From NCBI RefSeq assembly GCF_002379095.1, contig NZ_NBZV01000006.1, positions 41,001-105,000 on the forward strand: a stretch of 64,000 nt of DNA, in the 5' to 3' direction. Of the stretch, positions 55,543 through 64,000 are shown piece after piece. The position numbers and the translations under genes were made by a program. The first letter of the stretch is position 1; each line of letters begins with the position of its first letter. The stretch is from Polaromonas sp. AER18D-145. GTDB taxonomy: Bacteria; Pseudomonadota; Gammaproteobacteria; Burkholderiales; Burkholderiaceae_C. The notes below the pieces were generated by a model. It saw only the letters and a list, made by a program, of their open reading frames with translations, searched no databases and was not told the DNA's origin.

Positions 55543-57039
55543 ATGTTGATGAAAACCGCTTCCCAGTCCCTGACCGAGCAGCTCAGCGTACGGTTTGCCG
55601 AGCGCATTCGCAGCCGCTTGCTGGCGCCTGGCGCGCGCCTGCCCTCGGTGCGCCTGTGTGCCGGGCAACAGGGCGTCAGTGTGTCCACCGTGGTCGCGGC
55701 GTATGACCAGTTGCAGGCGCAAGGCCTGGTGGTGGCGCGCCGGAATCGCGGGTTTTTTGTCCGCGATGCATCGTTCAATGCGGTCCTGGCGCCCGTCCAT
55801 CCAGTGCAAATTGCTACAAAAAACGGAGCAACTGGGGTGCTAGGTTCAAGTGCTCCTGAAACCCCGCCGCCGCTGAGCAGCTGGGGCACCGCGACCGGGA
55901 TGGCGACCCGGCAGGCGCCGGTGGATGCCACCGCGCTGATCCGCGGCATGTTCCACCGGGTCAGCAACAAGCCGCAACCAGGCATGGGCGTGTTTCCGCC
56001 CGAGTGGCTGGAGACCAGCTTCATGCCGGCGGCGGTGCGCAGGGTCACCAGCGCGAGTGCGCTGCGCGAGTGTTCACTCAGTTATGGCGAACCCATGGGC
56101 GACAGCGGCCTGCGCCGCGCGCTCTCGCAAAAACTCAGCGCGCTCAATGTGCATGCGGTGCCCGAACAGATCATCACCAGCGTGGGCGCCACCCATGCGC
56201 TGGACATCGTGAGCCGCACGCTGCTGCGCGCCGGCGACTGCGTGATGGTCGAGGAGCCCGGCTGGGCGGTGGAGTTTGCGCGGCTCGACGCGCTGGGCAT
56301 GCGCATCCTGCCGGTGCCGCGGCGCGCCGACGGGCCGGACCTGGAGGTCATGGCGCAGTACTGCGCGCTGCACAGCCCGAAGCTGTTTGTCAGTGTCAGC
56401 GTGTTCCACAACCCGACCGGTTATTGCCTGGCGCCGGGTAGCGCGCACCGCGTGCTGCAGTTGGCCAACCAGCACAACTTCCACCTCGTCGAGGACGACA
56501 CCTACAGCCACCTGGCGCCCGAACATGCAACGCGGCTGTGTGCGCTCGACGGCCTGCAGCGCACGATTTATGTCAGCGGTTTTGCCAAGATCCTCGCGCC
56601 CGGCTGGCGCGTCGGTTTCATGGCCGCGCCGCCCGACCTGGTGGAGCGCCTGCTCGACACCAAACTGCTGGGCACGCTGACCACGCCCTCGCTGCTGGAA
56701 AAAGCACTGGCCTGGTGCATCGACCAGGGCCAGCTGCGCCGCCATGCCGAACGCATTCGCACGCGGCTGGACGCGGCGCGCGCCCGCAGCGTCAAGCTGG
56801 CGCTGGCGCACGGCTGCAGCTTTGCGGCGGAACCCGCCGGCCTGTTCGGCTGGGTGGAGACCGGGGTGGACACCGACGCGCTGGCGCAGCGCATGCTCGA
56901 CGAGGGGTACCTGATCGCGCCCGGTGCGCTGTTTCACGCGGTGCGCAAGCCCAGCACCCTGATGCGCATCAACTTTGCGACCACCCAGGAAGCGGCGTTC
57001 TGGAAGGTGTTTGCGCGGCTGCGGGACGGCATGAAGTGA
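55543..57039 (+). CDS. MocR-type (GntR/aminotransferase) transcription regulator
   Basis: A 498-residue protein: N-terminal GntR winged helix (about residues 10-75, with RLPSVRLCAGQQGVSVSTVVAAYDQLQAQGLV) fused to a fold-type I aminotransferase-like domain with the PLP lysine in YVSGFAKILAPGWRVG. It senses PLP and possibly an amino acid. It is divergently transcribed from the LysE-EamA-cupin-aminotransferase operon, which is its likely target. A hairpin repeat copy lies in the linker region. Confidence 0.92.
   Translation: MLMKTASQSLTEQLSVRFAERIRSRLLAPGARLPSVRLCAGQQGVSVSTVVAAYDQLQAQGLVVARRNRGFFVRDASFNAVLAPVHPVQIATKNGATGVLGSSAPETPPPLSSWGTATGMATRQAPVDATALIRGMFHRVSNKPQPGMGVFPPEWLETSFMPAAVRRVTSASALRECSLSYGEPMGDSGLRRALSQKLSALNVHAVPEQIITSVGATHALDIVSRTLLRAGDCVMVEEPGWAVEFARLDALGMRILPVPRRADGPDLEVMAQYCALHSPKLFVSVSVFHNPTGYCLAPGSAHRVLQLANQHNFHLVEDDTYSHLAPEHATRLCALDGLQRTIYVSGFAKILAPGWRVGFMAAPPDLVERLLDTKLLGTLTTPSLLEKALAWCIDQGQLRRHAERIRTRLDAARARSVKLALAHGCSFAAEPAGLFGWVETGVDTDALAQRMLDEGYLIAPGALFHAVRKPSTLMRINFATTQEAAFWKVFARLRDGMK
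55813..55829. repeat. 17-nt hairpin repeat, weak copy 12 (linker of MocR)
   Basis: GCTACAAAAAACGGAGC has the right length but only 3-base complementary ends and no standard tail. It codes part of the linker between the two MocR domains, which is where an insertion is tolerated. Confidence 0.4.
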
Positions 57040-57083
57040 CTGAAATGAGTCGTTATCCGGTTTTTAAGCATTTTTGGCCTGTA

Positions 57084-57124
57084 GCCCAGTCGGAATGGGC
57101 GCAGACAGCTATTGAATCAATAGC
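57084..57124 (-). repeat. 41-nt hairpin repeat, copy 13
   Basis: The best copy: GCTATTGAATCAATAGC is a perfect 8-bp inverted repeat around one base, with CGC at tail 7-9 and GGGC at 21-24. It lies 45-85 bases after the MocR stop. The remaining 57040-57337 gap holds nothing else recognisable. Confidence 0.8.
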
Positions 57125-57337
57125 AAATTCGGCCCGCCGGACCGGCAACGGGCAGGGTGTCCCTGCATGCTGATCGAGCCGCTCCGGCCTGTTCATGCGC
57201 CCGGCTGCCGGGCGCGCATGCGCGAGGCCGGTGCGGTCGCCGCAGGGTTGGTTGATGTCTTCAGGATCCACATGGGATGCAGCATCGGGTTTCCCGATGC
57301 CAGCCTCTCCAGCCTCTCCTGACCCCTGGAACACACC

Positions 57338-57751
57338 ATGGCAAGCAAGAACAACTGGTATTCCAACGCGGCCAAGGCTGCCTCGCGTTATGCCGGCCGA
57401 CCGGCCACCTTTTTCATGGCGTTGCTGGTGATCCTTGCCTGGATCGTCACCGGGCCGCTGTTCGGCTTCAGCGATACCTGGCAGCTGGTCATCAACACCG
57501 GCACCACCATCGTCACCTTCCTGATGGTGTTCCTGATCCAGAACTCGCAGAACCGCGACACCGAGGCGATCCAGATCAAGCTGGACGAACTCATACGCGC
57601 CACCCAGGGTGCCCACAACGCGCTGCTCGACCTCGAGGAACTGAACGAAGAGTCGCTGGACGCCTTCCGGACCCGGTACGAGGCGCTCGCGGCCGCCGCG
57701 CGCAAGGGGCTGCGCGACGGCCTGCGCGACACCGATACGCCGGAGGCTTGA
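57338..57751 (+). CDS. Low-affinity iron permease-family membrane protein
   Basis: A 137-residue protein with two transmembrane helices (about residues 24-44 and 48-68) followed by a hydrophilic helix (QNSQNRDTEAIQIKLDELIRA). This is the pattern of bacterial homologues of fungal Fet4, the low-affinity iron permease family. Iron transport by the short bacterial members is unproven. It stands alone. Confidence 0.82.
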   Translation: MASKNNWYSNAAKAASRYAGRPATFFMALLVILAWIVTGPLFGFSDTWQLVINTGTTIVTFLMVFLIQNSQNRDTEAIQIKLDELIRATQGAHNALLDLEELNEESLDAFRTRYEALAAAARKGLRDGLRDTDTPEA

Positions 57752-57787
57752 GAAGGGGGCTTGCCCCGGCCGTTCAGGTCCGGGCGC

Positions 57788-59488
57788 TCAGAGCATCTCG
57801 TCGGGCGCCAGCGGTCCGATCAGCGTGAGCATGAGCTTGAGCCCCAGGCTCGCGTCCGGCTCCGTGCGCGAGTCCTTCAGCTGCGAACCTTGCGGCGCGC
57901 GCCAGATCAGCTGGCCGTTTTCCAGTTCGACCTTGTAGGCGCCCTTGGCCAGCGCCGGTTCAATCAGCCGGGTGGTGTCGGCCGCGAGTTTGCGGCTGCG
58001 GATCACCAGCGCCACCTCGCTGTTCTGCAGCTGGGAGCGCAGGTCCAGGTTCATGGACCCGACCACCAGCAGGCTGTCGTCCAGCACCACGATCTTGGCA
58101 TGCAGGCTGGCGCGTGAGCCGCCGGCCGAGCCAGAACTGCCGAGCGAGCTGAAGCCGCTCAGGGTGCTCTCCTGCTCGGCGCGCATTTCATACAGTTCAA
58201 TGCCCAGGCCCAGCAGGTCCTTGCGGTAACGGGCATACCCCACATGGGCGGCGGGCGCGTCGTTGGACGCCAGCGAGTTGGTCAGCACCCGGATACGCAC
58301 GTGCTTTTGCCGGATGGCCGCGAGCTGGTCCATCATGCGCCGGCCCGGCACAAAGTAGGGCGAGACGATCAGCAGGTCGCTTTTGGCCTCTGCCATCAGC
58401 TGCAGCAGGCCATCGACCGTGGTGTCCTGCGACGCTTCCACCGCGTCGGCGTCAGCGGCGATCTTGGAGGCCTTGTCGACCAGCAGCGTCGACGGCGCCC
58501 AGGTCCATTCCAGCAGCGCCAGGTTGGTGCTGTCGGGCAGGGGGTCGGCCACGCTGACCGAGCCGTCGAGCGCGGTGACCTTGCGCACGGCTGGCCTCGC
58601 AGGTTTGGCCGGCGCGCCACCGGTGATATTGCCGCCTGCGGCAGCGCTGGTTTCGCCGTTGACCGGTTTGATCTGGCCCGCCGGCAAGCCCGCTGCCGGC
58701 GGCGGCTTCATGGCTTCCAGCTGCGCGGCGGTCATCAGCGACTCCACCGGGTAGGCCAGCGGGTTGTTCCAGTACAGGTCAAAGCTGCGCGAGAGCTCGC
58801 GCACGATCCGGCCGGCCGCCAGCACGTCGGCGTCGATGAAGTTGGTGCCCTCGCCCTGGCCGAAGTAGGTTTCGCCGAGGTTGCGCCCGCCGGTGATGGC
58901 GACCGCGTTGTCGGCGACAAAAATCTTGTTGTGCATGCGCCGCTGGAGGCGGTCCATGTCTTTCAGCGACCCGAGGATGCGGAAAAACAGCGACCCGCGC
59001 CCGCCCGGCAGGGGATTGAACAGGCGCAGCTCGATGTTTTTTTCAAAGGCGAGTTTCAGCACCTGGGCGTTTTTGCCGGCGGTGTTGAAGTCGTCGAGCA
59101 GGATGCGGATGCGCACGCCGCGGGCGGCGGCGGCGCGCAGGGCGTCAAACATCCGCAGTGTGGTCTCGTCGGCATGGATTGCGTAGTACTGGATGTCCAG
59201 TGTTTTTTCCGAGGCACTGATCAGCGCCATGCGGCTGGTGAATGCCAGTTCGGCACTGTTGACCAGCGCAAAGCCGGAATCATTGTGGGTTTCGGCCTGG
59301 GCGGCGCGAGCCTGCACGGCCCGGCCGATGCGGGTTTCCGTCGGGTCGGCCAGGGCCGTCGAGACCGGCCGGTCCACCTCGCTGGGCAGGGAGGCGCAGC
59401 CGGTCATCCACACACCCAGCAACAGCGGAGGGATCCAGCGCCAGCGGGCGAAAAACGGGCAGGCAGGGGGCGACGGACTTGGAGGCAT
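57788..59488 (-). CDS. Phospholipase D-family lipoprotein, cardiolipin synthase-like
   Basis: A 566-residue protein with a lipoprotein signal ending MTGCAS and two HKD-type motifs, MHNKIFVADNAVAITGGRN (near residue 185) and LHAKIVVLDDSLLVVGSMNLD (near 470). Between them is a long Pro/Ala/Gly-rich stretch. It belongs to the phospholipase D superfamily. It is a likely phosphatidyl-group transferase or cardiolipin synthase of the ClsC type, located at the envelope. Confidence 0.87.
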   Translation of the reverse strand: MPPSPSPPACPFFARWRWIPPLLLGVWMTGCASLPSEVDRPVSTALADPTETRIGRAVQARAAQAETHNDSGFALVNSAELAFTSRMALISASEKTLDIQYYAIHADETTLRMFDALRAAAARGVRIRILLDDFNTAGKNAQVLKLAFEKNIELRLFNPLPGGRGSLFFRILGSLKDMDRLQRRMHNKIFVADNAVAITGGRNLGETYFGQGEGTNFIDADVLAAGRIVRELSRSFDLYWNNPLAYPVESLMTAAQLEAMKPPPAAGLPAGQIKPVNGETSAAAGGNITGGAPAKPARPAVRKVTALDGSVSVADPLPDSTNLALLEWTWAPSTLLVDKASKIAADADAVEASQDTTVDGLLQLMAEAKSDLLIVSPYFVPGRRMMDQLAAIRQKHVRIRVLTNSLASNDAPAAHVGYARYRKDLLGLGIELYEMRAEQESTLSGFSSLGSSGSAGGSRASLHAKIVVLDDSLLVVGSMNLDLRSQLQNSEVALVIRSRKLAADTTRLIEPALAKGAYKVELENGQLIWRAPQGSQLKDSRTEPDASLGLKLMLTLIGPLAPDEML

Positions 59489-59620
59489 GAAGTGGTTTTG
59501 GACAATGCTGCCACTTTAGCGCAGGGCGCTGGCTCAAAGGGGGTCATACGCCCCGACACCGGCGCGACATCCTGTAGGTGTTTTACCCGATCCGCTGGCG
59601 ACCTGGCGCTATGCTGCCCA

Positions 59621-61549
59621 CTAACTGGACAGGATCTCCCAGCGCTGCAGCGCCGCCATGAGTTCTTCCTCGATCTTGGTGTTGCGGGCGTTCAGTTCGG
59701 CCGCGCGTTTGGCGTTCGTGGTGTACAGCGTGCCGTCAAACAGCTCCTGCTCGATCGCCTTCTGCTGCGACTCGAGCTGCTGGATCAGCGCCGGCAAGCC
59801 GTCGAGTTCGCGCTGCTCCTTGTAGCTCAGCTTCTTTTTTGATAGCTGCTCGCGCCCGTCCTTATTGGGCTCAGGTGTGTTTTTGCTTGTGGTTTTGGCG
59901 CTGGAGGCGGCGGCCGGGGTCTTGCCGCCGCCGGTCAGCTGCGCCGCACGTTTCGACTGGGTGATCCAGTCCGTCACACCGCCCTCGTACTCGCGCCAGA
60001 AGCCCGGGTTGTCCGGCGTGCCCTCGTAGGCAATTGTGCTGGTGACCACGTTGTCGAGGAAACGCCGGTCGTGGCTGACCAGGAAGACGGTGCCCTCGTA
60101 GTTCTGCAGCAGGTCTTCCAGCAGTTCCAGCGTGTCGATGTCCAGGTCGTTGGTCGGCTCGTCGAGCACCAGCACATTGGCCGGCCGGGCAAACAGGCGC
60201 GCCAGCAGCAGGCGGTTGCGTTCGCCGCCGCTCAAGCTGCGCACCGGGGAGCGGGCGCGTTCGGGGCTGAACAAAAAGTCGGTCAGGTAACTCTTGACGT
60301 GTTTTTTCTGGCCATTGATCTCGACCCACTCGCTGCCGGGGCTGATGAAGTCTTCCAGCGTCGCGTCCAGGTCCAGGGCATCGCGCATCTGGTCGAAGTA
60401 GGCCACCTGCAGGTTCGCGCCCTGGCGCACCTTGCCCGGGGGCAGGGTCACGTCGGGCTGCAGCTCGCCCAGAATCAGCTTGAGCAGCGTGCTTTTGCCG
60501 GCGCCGTTGGGGCCCAGCAGGCCCACCTTGTCGCCGCGCAGCAGGGTCGCGCTGAAACCGTTGACGATGACTTTGGAGGACCCCGGGTGGCCAAAACTTT
60601 TCGTCACATGGGTCAGTTCGGCCACGATCTTGCCGCTCTTGTCGCCGCTGGAGACGTCCAGGTTGACGCGGCCCACCGCATCGCGCCGCGCCGAGCGGTT
60701 GTCGCGCAGGGTTTCGAGCCGGCCGATGCGCGCCACACTGCGGGTGCGGCGCGCTTCCACGCCCTTGCGGATCCACACCTCTTCCTGCGCTAGCAGCTTG
60801 TCGGCCTTGGCGTTGATGACGGCTTCCTGCGCCATCTGCTCTTCCTTTTGCAGCAGGTACTGGGCGAAGTTGCCGGGGTAACTCAGCAGCTTGCCGCGGT
60901 CCAGCTCGACGATGACGGTCGCGACCTGGTCCAGAAAGGCCCGGTCATGGGTGATGGTGATGATGCTGCCGTTGAAGTTGACCAGCAACTCTTCGAGCCA
61001 GGCGATCGAATCGAGGTCCAGATGGTTGGTCGGCTCGTCCAGCAGCAGCACGTCGGGCTTGGCGACCAGCGCCTGGGCCAGCGCCACGCGCTTTTTGGTG
61101 CCGCCCGAGAGCGAGCCGACGATGGCGTCCTTGTCCAGGTGCAGGCGGTGCAGGGTTTCCTCCACGCGCTGCTCCCAGTTCCAGCCGTCCAGCGCCTCGA
61201 TTTCCGACTGCAGGGCGTCCAGGTCGGTGTGTTCGTCGGCCGCCAGATACAGCTCCACCACATGCCTGGTCCTTGCCAGTCCTGCGCTGGCAGCTATGAA
61301 AACAGTAGCGTGCGGGTCGAGGCTGGGCTCCTGCGGCACGTAGGCGATGCGCAGGTTCTGCTGCAGCTGCAAGGTGCCGTCGTCGGGTTTTTCCAGGCCC
61401 GCGAGGATTTTGAGCAGGGAGGATTTGCCCGTGCCATTGCGGCCGATCAGGCCAATGCGCTGGTTCGGTTCCAGCGAAAAATCTGCGTGGTCCAGCAGTG
61501 CGACGTGCCCAAAAGCGAGTTGAGCGTCAAGAAGTGTAATTAGTGCCAT
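59621..61549 (-). CDS. ABC-F family ATPase (Uup-like)
   Basis: A 642-residue soluble ATPase with two ABC cassettes and no membrane domain. Walker A sites are GRNGTGKSSLL and GPNGAGKSTLL; signature motifs are LSGGTKKRVALAQAL and LSGGERNRLLLARLF; each is followed by a DEPTNHLD/DEPTNDLD Walker B. A C-terminal coiled coil (KKKLSYKEQRELDGLPALIQQLE...) is as in Uup, which acts on DNA or ribosomes. Two 41-nt repeat copies lie in the coding sequence, one near each end. Confidence 0.9.
   Translation of the reverse strand: MALITLLDAQLAFGHVALLDHADFSLEPNQRIGLIGRNGTGKSSLLKILAGLEKPDDGTLQLQQNLRIAYVPQEPSLDPHATVFIAASAGLARTRHVVELYLAADEHTDLDALQSEIEALDGWNWEQRVEETLHRLHLDKDAIVGSLSGGTKKRVALAQALVAKPDVLLLDEPTNHLDLDSIAWLEELLVNFNGSIITITHDRAFLDQVATVIVELDRGKLLSYPGNFAQYLLQKEEQMAQEAVINAKADKLLAQEEVWIRKGVEARRTRSVARIGRLETLRDNRSARRDAVGRVNLDVSSGDKSGKIVAELTHVTKSFGHPGSSKVIVNGFSATLLRGDKVGLLGPNGAGKSTLLKLILGELQPDVTLPPGKVRQGANLQVAYFDQMRDALDLDATLEDFISPGSEWVEINGQKKHVKSYLTDFLFSPERARSPVRSLSGGERNRLLLARLFARPANVLVLDEPTNDLDIDTLELLEDLLQNYEGTVFLVSHDRRFLDNVVTSTIAYEGTPDNPGFWREYEGGVTDWITQSKRAAQLTGGGKTPAAASSAKTTSKNTPEPNKDGREQLSKKKLSYKEQRELDGLPALIQQLESQQKAIEQELFDGTLYTTNAKRAAELNARNTKIEEELMAALQRWEILSS
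59830..59870 (+). repeat. 41-nt hairpin repeat, copy 14 (in ABC-F gene)
   Basis: Hairpin GCTTCTTTTTTGATAGC, CGC at tail 7-9 and GGGC at 21-24. It is opposite to the gene and codes the start of the C-terminal coiled coil. Confidence 0.7.
61269..61309 (-). repeat. 41-nt hairpin repeat, copy 15 (in ABC-F gene)
   Basis: Minus-strand hairpin GCTACTGTTTTCATAGC with CGC at tail 7-9; the later element is GGAC. Read in the family frame as A-T-V-F-I-A-A-S-A. Confidence 0.65.
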
Positions 61550-61691
61550 GTTGTCAGGGATTATCCGGGTGCGCCATTTCGCATGCTGGTTTTCGGGCTT
61601 TGGGAGATGAGGGCCGGATGGCTATAGTGCAAGGGACAGCAGCGGCGGGCAGCCGCTTGCACCGTGCCTGCCCGCTACCACCGGACGTTTT

Positions 61692-62171
61692 ATGGAACTA
61701 CAAATCAACGGCCAGGCCGTGCAGGTGGACGCCGACCCGGCCATGCCTTTGTTGTGGGTGCTGCGCGACCTGCTCAACATGACGGGCACCAAGTTCGGCT
61801 GCGGTGTGGCAGCCTGTGGCGCCTGCACCGTGCGGGTGGACGGGCAGGCGGTGCGCGCCTGTGTCACCCCCGTGGCCACCCTGGCCGGCAGGCGCATCCA
61901 GACCATCGAGGCGCTGGGCACGCCCGCCAGGCCGCACGCGCTGCAGCAGGCCTGGATCGCTGAACAGGTGCCGCAATGCGGCTATTGCCAGTCCGGCATG
62001 TTGATGGCGGCGGCGGCCCTGCTTGAAAAGACGCCGAAACCGACCGATGCCGACATTGATGCGGCCATGACCAACATTTGCCGCTGCGGGACTTACCAGC
62101 GCGTCCGCCTGGCGATCAAACGGGCTGCGGGCATGGGCGTGGCCCGGGTGCCAGCGAAGAAGCGTTCATGA
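61692..62171 (+). CDS. (2Fe-2S) subunit of an isoquinoline 1-oxidoreductase-like enzyme
   Basis: A 159-residue iron-sulfur protein. The plant-type cluster cysteines are Cys 37, 42, 45 (CGVAACGAC) and 57, and the second cluster uses CGYCQSGM and CRCG near the C-terminus. It is the small electron-transfer subunit of a xanthine dehydrogenase-family molybdenum hydroxylase. Its stop overlaps the start of the next gene (ATGA). The substrate may be an aldehyde or N-heterocycle. Confidence 0.9.
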   Translation: MELQINGQAVQVDADPAMPLLWVLRDLLNMTGTKFGCGVAACGACTVRVDGQAVRACVTPVATLAGRRIQTIEALGTPARPHALQQAWIAEQVPQCGYCQSGMLMAAAALLEKTPKPTDADIDAAMTNICRCGTYQRVRLAIKRAAGMGVARVPAKKRS

Positions 62172-64000
62172 AAAAGCGGACCTGGCTGCTCAGCGCGGCG
62201 GGCGCCGCCGGTGCCCTGATTGTGGGCTGGGGGGCGCTGCCACCGCGCTCGCGCACCGGTTCCGGACGGCTTTGGCCGCCGGCCGACGGCGCGGTGGCGC
62301 TCAACGGCTGGATCAAGATCACCGCCGACGGTTCGGTGGTGCTGGCCATGGCGCGCAGCGAGATGGGGCAGGGCGTCCACACGGCCCTGCCCATGCTGGT
62401 GGCCGAAGAGCTGGATGTGCCGCTGTCGCGCGTCCATCTCGAGCAGGCCGGCGCCGACAGCATTTATGGCAATGTGGCGATGCTGGTCGCCGGCCTGCCT
62501 TTTCATCCCCTCGAGCTCGAAGAGCGACCGCTCAAGGTCAGGGCGGGCGAATGGGTGGTGCGCAAGCTGGCGCGTGAGCTGGGCATCAATGCCACCGGCG
62601 GCTCGAGCAGTGTGGCCGACGCCTGGCTGGTGCTGCGCACGGCCGCCGCCACGGCGCGCGCCTCCCTGCTGGGGGCGGCTTCGTTGCAGTGGCGCCTGCC
62701 GGTGGCCGAGTTCACGGTCCGCGATGGCGTGATTTCGCACCCGTCGGGAAAATCCGCGCATTACGGCGAGCTGGCGCGCTTTGCCGCTGCCACGCCGCCG
62801 GGCAGCGTGGCGCTGAAGGCGCGCAAGGACTGGAAGGTGATTGGCCGGAACGCGGCGCGCAAGGACATTCCCGCCAAGGTCGATGGTACGGCCCGCTTCG
62901 GGCTCGATGTGCGTTTGCCCGGCATGCTTTACGCGGCGATCCGCCTGTGTCCGATGCTGGGCGGTGCACCGGGGGCGATCGATGTGAACGCGGCGCTGGC
63001 CATGCCCGGGGTGGAGCGTCTGGTGCGCCTGCCTCCTTATGCCGGTTCCACCGCGGGCTTTGCCGTTGTGGGGAAAAGCTGGTGGCAATGCCAGCAGGCG
63101 GCGCAGGCGGTGCCGGTGGACTGGCACCAGCGCCCCGCCGGCGCCCTCGACTCGCGCCAGATTGCGCGCGAGCTGGAGGCTGCGCTGCAGGGGGAAGACG
63201 GGCAAGACAGGGAAGACCGCGAAGAGGGCTTCACCTTTTACGAAAAGGGGTCCGTGGCCCAGGCCGAGGCGGGTGCCGTCCGCAAGCTGGAGGCGCTGTA
63301 CCGCGCGCCCTACTTGGCGCACGCCACGCTGGAGCCCATGAACTGCACGGCCCAGGTCCGGGACGGCAAGGTGTTTGTCTGGGTGCCGACCCAGGTCCCG
63401 CAGATGGGGGCGGCGATCGCGGCGCGGGTGGCTGGCGTGGCGGCGGAAGATGTCAGCGTCACCGTCACCCTGCTGGGCGGCGGTTTTGGCCGCCGGCTGG
63501 AGGTGGACTACATCGCCCAAGCCGTCCGGGTGGCCCTCGAATGCGGCGGTCGTCCGGTGCAGCTGATCTGGTCCCGGGAAGAAGACACCACCCACGACTT
63601 TTACCGGCCCATGCATGTGGCCAGGCTGGTCGCGGCGATCGACGCCCAGGGCCAGCCCGTCAGCCTGCGCATCCGGTCGGCCGGCGACGCCATCAGTCCG
63701 CGCTGGCTGGAACGCGGTGTGCCCATGCTGGCCGGCCCTGTCGATACGCCCGACAGAACCACGGCGGAGGGCCTGTTTGACCTGCCGTACGGCTTTGCCC
63801 ATCAGCACATGTCGCATGTGGCCACCCGCAACAGTGTTCCAGTGGGTTTCTGGCGCTCGGTAGGCCATTCGCACAATGCCTTCTTTTCGGAATGTTTTAT
63901 CGACGAGCTGGCGTTTGCGGTGCAGCAGGACCCGCTGGCCCTGCGCCGGCAACTGCTCAGGGATGCGCCGCGCTACCTGGCCGTGCTGGAACTGGCTGCG
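62168..64000 (+). CDS. Molybdopterin-binding subunit, isoquinoline 1-oxidoreductase-like (partial)
   Basis: At least 611 residues, continuing past the window end. It starts with an export-signal-like [19 protein letters not shown] and then the membrane-type IorB arrangement: [38 protein letters not shown] (about residues 42-79), [16 protein letters not shown] and [12 protein letters not shown], which belong to the molybdopterin-binding domains. It pairs with the 2Fe-2S protein by a 4-base overlap. No FAD subunit is present, as in isoquinoline 1-oxidoreductase, where a cytochrome c usually accepts electrons. Confidence 0.9.
   Translation, partial: MKKRTWLLSAAGAAGALIVGWGALPPRSRTGSGRLWPPADGAVALNGWIKITADGSVVLAMARSEMGQGVHTALPMLVAEELDVPLSRVHLEQAGADSIYGNVAMLVAGLPFHPLELEERPLKVRAGEWVVRKLARELGINATGGSSSVADAWLVLRTAAATARASLLGAASLQWRLPVAEFTVRDGVISHPSGKSAHYGELARFAAATPPGSVALKARKDWKVIGRNAARKDIPAKVDGTARFGLDVRLPGMLYAAIRLCPMLGGAPGAIDVNAALAMPGVERLVRLPPYAGSTAGFAVVGKSWWQCQQAAQAVPVDWHQRPAGALDSRQIARELEAALQGEDGQDREDREEGFTFYEKGSVAQAEAGAVRKLEALYRAPYLAHATLEPMNCTAQVRDGKVFVWVPTQVPQMGAAIAARVAGVAAEDVSVTVTLLGGGFGRRLEVDYIAQAVRVALECGGRPVQLIWSREEDTTHDFYRPMHVARLVAAIDAQGQPVSLRIRSAGDAISPRWLERGVPMLAGPVDTPDRTTAEGLFDLPYGFAHQHMSHVATRNSVPVGFWRSVGHSHNAFFSECFIDELAFAVQQDPLALRRQLLRDAPRYLAVLELAA

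Overview
The window is a GC-rich chromosomal segment of a betaproteobacterium, most likely Burkholderiales, family Comamonadaceae (Polaromonas/Rhodoferax-like). The assignment rests on gene content and order, codon use and the dispersed repeats; no rRNA or marker search was possible. The cell looks like a facultative chemolithoautotroph: it carries the end of a Calvin-cycle operon (cbbP'-T-Z-G-K-A) followed directly by a thiosulfate-oxidation cluster (soxCDYZAX, soxB).

Layout. 1-6.4 kb: 3' end of the cbb operon. 6.5-9.9 kb: a small cytochrome c, an atypical CsoR/CstR-type repressor beside a textbook operator palindrome, then a DUF302 lipoprotein, a FadL-type outer-membrane channel and a second small cytochrome. 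10.2-17 kb: sox genes, with an intrinsic terminator between soxX and soxB. 17-22.3 kb (minus strand): a tightly overlapping five-gene operon of acetyl-CoA synthetase-like ligase, E1alpha, E1beta, E2 and an acyl carrier protein. 22.6-28.7 kb: pldA, a PhnD-type binding protein, rep helicase and an AEC transporter. 29.1-31.0 kb: four small membrane-protein genes, each followed by an attC-like site and with no integrase, i.e. an orphan integron cassette array. 31.1-40.4 kb (minus): priA, hemE, a lipoprotein, a CoA-binding protein, redoxin, dsbD, a DUF167 protein and an AlaX-type editing protein. 40.4-42.6 kb: relics of a type I restriction-modification locus around an intact fic gene. 42.8-48 kb: B12/radical SAM protein, creatininase-family protein, a low-GC DUF4124-glutaredoxin gene, a sorbosone dehydrogenase-like lipoprotein and cutA. 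48-57 kb: mostly amino-acid-related enzymes and exporters (PLP enzymes, PhzF, GST, cupin, EamA, LysE), with a divergent MocR regulator. 57-64 kb: iron-permease-family protein, phospholipase D, ABC-F ATPase and the start of an isoquinoline 1-oxidoreductase-like pair.

The most unusual signal is structural. A 41-nt dispersed element (17-nt hairpin GCTAY-N7-RTAGC, then CGC and GGGC at fixed distances) occurs about 15 times. It lies between genes, across stop codons in the cbb operon, and inside coding sequences, where five copies are read in the same frame and encode parts of signal peptides or membrane helices. Two other repeat families also extend or interrupt proteins (E1alpha, PriA, PhzF, an aminotransferase, a threonine dehydratase). 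No tRNA, rRNA, CRISPR array or complete insertion sequence was seen.
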